The notes under the pieces: generated by a model
What the model was told of the DNA's origin: nothing
Databases searched by the model: none
What the model saw: only the letters and a program-made list of their open reading frames with translations
Translations under genes and position numbers: made by a program
Shown: in pieces, positions 6,260 through 9,602 of the stretch
Position numbering within the stretch: position 1 is the first letter of the stretch
How the letters are laid out: each line of letters begins with the position of its first letter
Assembly: GCA_030612345.1 (NCBI GenBank)
Contig: JAUWOB010000025.1
Coordinates: 1 to 9,602 of the forward strand
From: Dehalococcoidia bacterium
GTDB lineage: Bacteria > Chloroflexota > Dehalococcoidia > GIF9 > AB-539-J10
Direction: 5' to 3'
Length of the DNA stretch: 9,602 bases

Positions 6260-6272
6260 AAAGGAGCTAAAA

Positions 6273-7415
6273 ATGGATTTTGAATTCGGCGAAGAACACA
6301 AGATGTTTCAAGCGATGGTGCGGGGTTTTTGTGCGAAGGAAATAGAACCGCACGCCGCTGAATGGGACGAGGCAGAGGTCTTTCCCTACGAGGTCTTCAA
6401 GAAGATGGCTGAGGCCGGGTTGTGCGGCGTGCACTTTCCCGAGAAATACGGGGGCAGCGGTGATGAGATAACCTTCACTATAGCCAATGAGGAGATCTCC
6501 CGCGCCTGTGCCGGTATAGGTGTGGCCTATCTGGTCAGCCTCGGCCTGGCTATGTATCCCGTGGTCATGCATGGCAGCGAGGAGCAAAAGCAGCGCTATA
6601 TTCCACGTGTCATCGACGGCACGATAGTGGCGTTCGCCTTAACTGAGGCCATGGCCGGCAGTGACGTTGCCGGTCTGGAGACAAAATATACGTTGGATGG
6701 CGATTCTTATGTTCTGAACGGCCAAAAGATCTTCATAAGCAATGCTGCTGAAGCTGATTTCGTAACCACCTTTGCCACCAAAGATAAGTCGCTGGGCTAT
6801 CGCGGCATCAGTGCCTTTGTTGTGGATAAGGGTACTAAGGGCTTCTCCGTAGGCAAGGTAGAAAGAAAAATGGGACTGCACCCTGCCTCGGTAGCGGAGC
6901 TTATCTTCGATGATTGCAGAGTGCCTGCGGGCAACATGCTGGGCGAGGAAGGGAAGGGCTTCAGGATAGCTCTGGAGGGTATTGATGCCAGCAGGGTCAG
7001 CATAGCTGCCCAGGCGCTGGGCATTGCGCGGGCCGCTTATGAAGCTGCCGTGACCTATGCCAAGGAAAGGAGGCAGTTCAATACCGAACTGGCTCGCCTG
7101 CAGGCCATCCAGTGGATGATTGCCGATATGGCCACGGACATAGACGCGGCCAGATTGCTGACCTACAGGGCTGCCTGGTTAACTATGAAAGATAAACATG
7201 CTCCTCCTAAGGAGGCGGCAATGGCCAAGGTCTTTGCCTCCGAGGCGGCTCACAGGGTTTGCCACAAGGCCGTTCAGATATTCGGCGGCTATGGCTATAC
7301 CAGGGACTTTGCGGTGGAACGCTACTATCGCGACCAGAGGATAACCGAGATTTATGAAGGGACCTCGGAGATGCAGAGGTGGACGATTGCCCGGCAGGTA
7401 TTGGGAGTGAAGTAA
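6273..7415 (+). CDS. Acyl-CoA dehydrogenase
   Basis: A 380-residue FAD-dependent acyl-CoA dehydrogenase, full family length, which makes a 2-enoyl-CoA from an acyl-CoA and passes electrons to electron-transfer flavoprotein in the cytoplasm. Domain order is the N-terminal helical domain (1-120), the beta domain with signature FALTEAMAGSD (121-131, Ala126 where Pro is usual) and NGQKIFISNA (149-158), then the C-terminal helical domain with QIFGGYGY (335-342). The catalytic base is Glu362 in IYEGTSE, the position used by short- and medium-chain enzymes such as butyryl-CoA dehydrogenase; isovaleryl-CoA dehydrogenase has its base elsewhere. A short- or branched-chain substrate fits its neighbours. 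ATG 6273 has AAAGGAG 6 bases upstream. The stop is only 11 bases before the mutase start, which implies co-transcription and shared function. Confidence 0.95.
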   Translation: MDFEFGEEHKMFQAMVRGFCAKEIEPHAAEWDEAEVFPYEVFKKMAEAGLCGVHFPEKYGGSGDEITFTIANEEISRACAGIGVAYLVSLGLAMYPVVMHGSEEQKQRYIPRVIDGTIVAFALTEAMAGSDVAGLETKYTLDGDSYVLNGQKIFISNAAEADFVTTFATKDKSLGYRGISAFVVDKGTKGFSVGKVERKMGLHPASVAELIFDDCRVPAGNMLGEEGKGFRIALEGIDASRVSIAAQALGIARAAYEAAVTYAKERRQFNTELARLQAIQWMIADMATDIDAARLLTYRAAWLTMKDKHAPPKEAAMAKVFASEAAHRVCHKAVQIFGGYGYTRDFAVERYYRDQRITEIYEGTSEMQRWTIARQVLGVK

Positions 7416-7426
7416 AGGCGCTGACC

Positions 7427-9106
7427 ATGTTTACAGAGAAAACCCTGCAAGAAGCACAGGAAGGACGGAAGAGGTGGGAGAAGGAGGTGGAGAAGGCCAG
7501 AAGACAGAGGGCTGACAGGAAGGCAAGGTTTTCCACCGTTTCCGACCTCGAGATACAGGCAATCTATACCCCCGACGACATTAAGGACCTGGATTTTGCC
7601 CGGGACATCGGTTATCCGGGCATTTTCCCCTTCACCAGGGGATGTCAACCTACGATGTATCGAGGCAGGGAATGGACGTTTCGCATGTTCTCGGGAATGG
7701 GCAGTGCGGAGGATACAAATAAGAGATGGCATCATCTTCTTAAGGAAGGCGAGACAGGCTTGAGTACTGCCTTCGACTTTCCCACTCTGATGGGATACGA
7801 TACCGATTCGCCCCGAGCCAGGGGTGAGTGCGGCAAATGCGGCGTGGCAATCGATACCCTGAGAGATTTCGAGATTCTGACCCGCGGCATTCCCCTGGAT
7901 AGCGTGACTACGTCCATGACCATTAACCCGCCTGCTTCCGTGCTCTGGGCGATGTATTTGATTGTGGCCGATAAGTCAGGCATAGGCTGGGACAAGATCG
8001 GGGGCACGATTCAAAACGATATGCTCAAGGAATTCATCGCCCAGAAGACATTCATGCTGCCGCCGGGATCGTCCATTCGACTGATAAGCGACACCATCGA
8101 GTTCGGCACACAACGGGTTCCCTTGTGGAATCCCATAAGCATCAGCGGCTATCACATTCGTGAGGCGGGCTCCACCGCTGTTCAGGAACTGGCTTTCACC
8201 CTGGCCGATGGGATAGCCTATATCCAGGATGTCAGGGAAAGGAAGAAACTGGACGTTGACGACTTCGCCCCCCGTCTTTCCTTCTTCTTCAACTCGCATC
8301 TCGACTTTTTCGAGGAGATCGCCAAGCTCCGGGCAGCGCGAAGGATGTGGGCCAACATCATGAGACACAGGTTCAAAGCTAAGAATCCTCGCTCATGGTG
8401 GATGAGGTTTCATACTCAAACCTCGGGATGCTCTCTAACCGCCCAGCAGCCCTACAACAACATCGTTCGAACTACCGCTGAAGCTCTGGCCGCCGTCCTG
8501 GGCGGGACACAATCTTTACACACCAATTCTCTCGATGAGACCCTGGCCTTGCCCTCTGAATTCGCTGCTACTATTGCTCTGCGCACCCAGCAGATCCTGG
8601 CCGACGAAATAGGCGTCGCCAACACCATAGACCCTCTGGCGGGCTCTTATTTTGTGGAGTCCTTGACCAGCCAGATGGAGGAAAAGGCCTGGGAGTACAT
8701 CAACAAGATAGACGAGATGGGAGGCATGCTTGCCGCCATCGATAAGGGATTTCCCCAGATGGAGATTGCCGATGCCGCCTATCATTATCAGCAGCAGATC
8801 GATGAGGGAGAAAAGGTTGTGGTGGGGGTGAACAAGCATATTGTGGGAGACGAGGCTCCTCCCGAGATACTGAGAATAGACGAGGAGGTCGAAGAAAGGC
8901 AGATTGCCAGGTTGCAGGAGGTAAAAGGGGCGAGGGATAATCGGAGGGTGGCTCAGGTCCTGAGCGACCTGCGCGCTGCTTCCGGGACGGACAAGAATCT
9001 TATGCCTTACGTGATAGAGGCAGTAAAGGAATACGCTACTGAGCAAGAAATCTGCGATGTTTGGAGAGATGTTTTTGGGGAGTACCGCGACCCGGGATTT
9101 TTCTGA
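7427..9106 (+). CDS. Acyl-CoA mutase large subunit, isobutyryl-CoA mutase type (methylmalonyl-CoA mutase family)
   Basis: A 559-residue TIM-barrel subunit of a coenzyme-B12-dependent acyl-CoA mutase, without its own cobalamin domain, so it must pair with the next gene. Family motifs are PFTRGCQPTMYRGR (68-81), FDFPTLMGYDTD (116-127), GTIQNDMLKEF (193-203), ISISGYHIREAG (237-248, His243 above the substrate), FAPRLSFFF (280-288) and TQSLHTNSLDE (361-371). At the specificity positions, methylmalonyl-CoA mutase has Tyr89 and Arg207, the latter holding the substrate carboxylate. Here they are Phe88 (RMFSG) and Gln206 (IAQKT), the isobutyryl-CoA mutase pair. Ala115 replaces the Asp of 2-hydroxyisobutyryl-CoA mutase. 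A non-carboxylated substrate such as isobutyryl- or butyryl-CoA is thus likelier. The start at ATG 7427 is preferred over ATG 7379, inside the dehydrogenase gene, because AAAGG lies 8 bases upstream. The charged N-terminus (8-33) looks helical. The family is certain; the substrate is inferred. Confidence 0.93.
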   Translation: MFTEKTLQEAQEGRKRWEKEVEKARRQRADRKARFSTVSDLEIQAIYTPDDIKDLDFARDIGYPGIFPFTRGCQPTMYRGREWTFRMFSGMGSAEDTNKRWHHLLKEGETGLSTAFDFPTLMGYDTDSPRARGECGKCGVAIDTLRDFEILTRGIPLDSVTTSMTINPPASVLWAMYLIVADKSGIGWDKIGGTIQNDMLKEFIAQKTFMLPPGSSIRLISDTIEFGTQRVPLWNPISISGYHIREAGSTAVQELAFTLADGIAYIQDVRERKKLDVDDFAPRLSFFFNSHLDFFEEIAKLRAARRMWANIMRHRFKAKNPRSWWMRFHTQTSGCSLTAQQPYNNIVRTTAEALAAVLGGTQSLHTNSLDETLALPSEFAATIALRTQQILADEIGVANTIDPLAGSYFVESLTSQMEEKAWEYINKIDEMGGMLAAIDKGFPQMEIADAAYHYQQQIDEGEKVVVGVNKHIVGDEAPPEILRIDEEVEERQIARLQEVKGARDNRRVAQVLSDLRAASGTDKNLMPYVIEAVKEYATEQEICDVWRDVFGEYRDPGFF

Positions 9107-9118
9107 ACTCTACTCCTA

Positions 9119-9167
9119 GAATTCCCCTCTCCCTCGAAGGGAGAGGGCTAGGGTGAGGGTGCAATTC
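9119..9167. repeat. REP-like palindromic element between the mutase subunit genes
   Basis: CCCTCTCCCT (9125-9134) and AGGGAGAGGG (9138-9147) make a perfect 10-base stem with a 3-base loop, followed by the tail CTAGGGTGAGGGTG (9148-9161). The palindrome plus GGGTGAGGG tail is a common extragenic repeat in many bacterial genomes. GAATT (9119-9123) and AATTC (9163-9167) flank it as a short inverted repeat. It lies 12 bases after the large-subunit stop and may act as an RNA hairpin that sets the ratio of the two subunits or protects the upstream message. No T-run follows, so full termination is unlikely. Confidence 0.7.
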
Positions 9168-9202
9168 ATAGAAGGAGGAGACCAGGCGAAGGTGAGGGCA
9201 GT

Positions 9203-9602
9203 ATGACGAACTCAGAAAAGAAGATACGGATCTTGGTGGCCAAGCCCGGCCTGGATGGACATGACCGGGGAGTAAGGGTTATCGCCAGGGCCTTCCGCGA
9301 CGCCGGGTTTGAGGTAGTATACACCGGCCTGCACCAGACTCCCGAGCAGATCGTTGCCGCCGCGCTACAGGAGGATGTGGACCTCATCGGGCTGAGCTGT
9401 CTCTCCGGCGCCCATATATACCTGTTTGGGCGCGTGATTGAGCTGCTAAAGGCAAAGAAAGCAGATGATATAGTGGTCATCGGTGGTGGCATTGTTCCTA
9501 AGGAAGACGTTCCTAAGCTGAAGGAGCTAGGAATCAAGGAAGTGTTTTTGCCGGGTGCCCCCCTTCATAGCATAGTAGGCTGGGTCAAGGACAACGTCAC
9601 TC
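9203..9602 (+). CDS. B12-binding small subunit of the acyl-CoA mutase (cut by window edge)
   Basis: An open frame of 133 codons runs off the window end; free-standing cobalamin subunits are about 130-145 residues, so it is nearly complete. The cobalamin signature DxHxxG is DGHDRG (18-23), with His20 the lower axial cobalt ligand. The SxL motif is in GLSCLSGAH and the nucleotide-tail glycines are in VVIGGGIVP, then VFLPG, all in order. It binds adenosylcobalamin and docks on the preceding large subunit. ATG 9203 has GGTGAGGG just upstream. A stronger GAAGGAGGAG (9171-9180) lies too far away to serve this ATG, and no in-frame start fits it. Separate subunits are usual for isobutyryl-CoA mutases and for many archaeal and anaerobe methylmalonyl-CoA mutases. 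A MeaB-type chaperone gene could lie beyond the edge; it is not visible. Confidence 0.93.
   Translation, partial: MTNSEKKIRILVAKPGLDGHDRGVRVIARAFRDAGFEVVYTGLHQTPEQIVAAALQEDVDLIGLSCLSGAHIYLFGRVIELLKAKKADDIVVIGGGIVPKEDVPKLKELGIKEVFLPGAPLHSIVGWVKDNVT

Noticed and set aside
7379..7426. Upstream ATG for the mutase large subunit
   Set aside because: It lies inside the end of the acyl-CoA dehydrogenase gene without a ribosome site; ATG 7427 has AAAGG at the right distance.
8516..9046. 176-codon minus-strand frame
   Set aside because: It is antisense to conserved mutase sequence (TQSLHTN onward) and looks like a shadow frame.
1..9602. CRISPR array, transposase, tRNA/rRNA or anti-phage system
   Set aside because: No regularly spaced repeats, no cloverleaf, no transposase motifs and no defence-type domains were seen on either strand.

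Overview
The window looks like a bacterial chromosome segment of moderately high GC. Supporting features are Shine-Dalgarno sites of the AGGAG type, several sigma-70-like promoters, and closely packed catabolic genes on both strands. Gene content (acyl-CoA dehydrogenase, B12-dependent acyl-CoA mutase with a separate cobalamin subunit, oxalate/formate-antiporter-like MFS permease, YwrD-type gamma-glutamyltransferase relative, dodecin relative) suits an anaerobic or facultative organic-acid or amino-acid degrader. A Chloroflexota/Dehalococcoidia-like host is my guess only; no phylogenetic marker is present.

Layout. 1-317 (-): N-terminal part of a GAF-domain protein, cut by the window edge. 318-708: no convincing gene. 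709-1962 (-): 12-helix MFS transporter. 2122-2397 (+): a near-consensus promoter driving a 72-residue dodecin-fold protein that lacks both flavin-binding side chains. 2478-4091 (-): Ntn-hydrolase of the gamma-glutamyltransferase superfamily. 4092-4253: divergent control region with a promoter facing each way, a GC-rich hairpin and a nested palindrome. 4254-5249 (+): NAD(P)-dependent extended SDR. 5320-5655 (+): small multi-helix membrane protein. 5656-6272: mostly non-coding, with a doubtful short ORF interrupted by an amber codon, a good promoter, a mini-ORF and a hairpin touching the next ribosome site. 6273-9602 (+): an operon of acyl-CoA dehydrogenase, acyl-CoA mutase large subunit and B12-binding small subunit (cut by the edge), with a REP-like palindromic element between the two mutase subunits.

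How the genes work together. The last three genes are the clearest functional unit. The mutase belongs to the methylmalonyl-CoA mutase family, but its substrate-pocket residues (Phe88, Ala115, Gln206) match the isobutyryl-CoA mutase pattern, so a non-carboxylated branched or linear acyl-CoA is the likelier substrate. Mutase and dehydrogenase together could interconvert isobutyryl-CoA and n-butyryl-CoA and oxidise the acyl-CoA. The remaining genes are single transcription units without an obvious shared pathway. I found no defence system, CRISPR array, RNA gene or transposase, and no convincing sign of an entirely new system. The best leads are the mutase specificity, the non-canonical dodecin and the regulatory structures.
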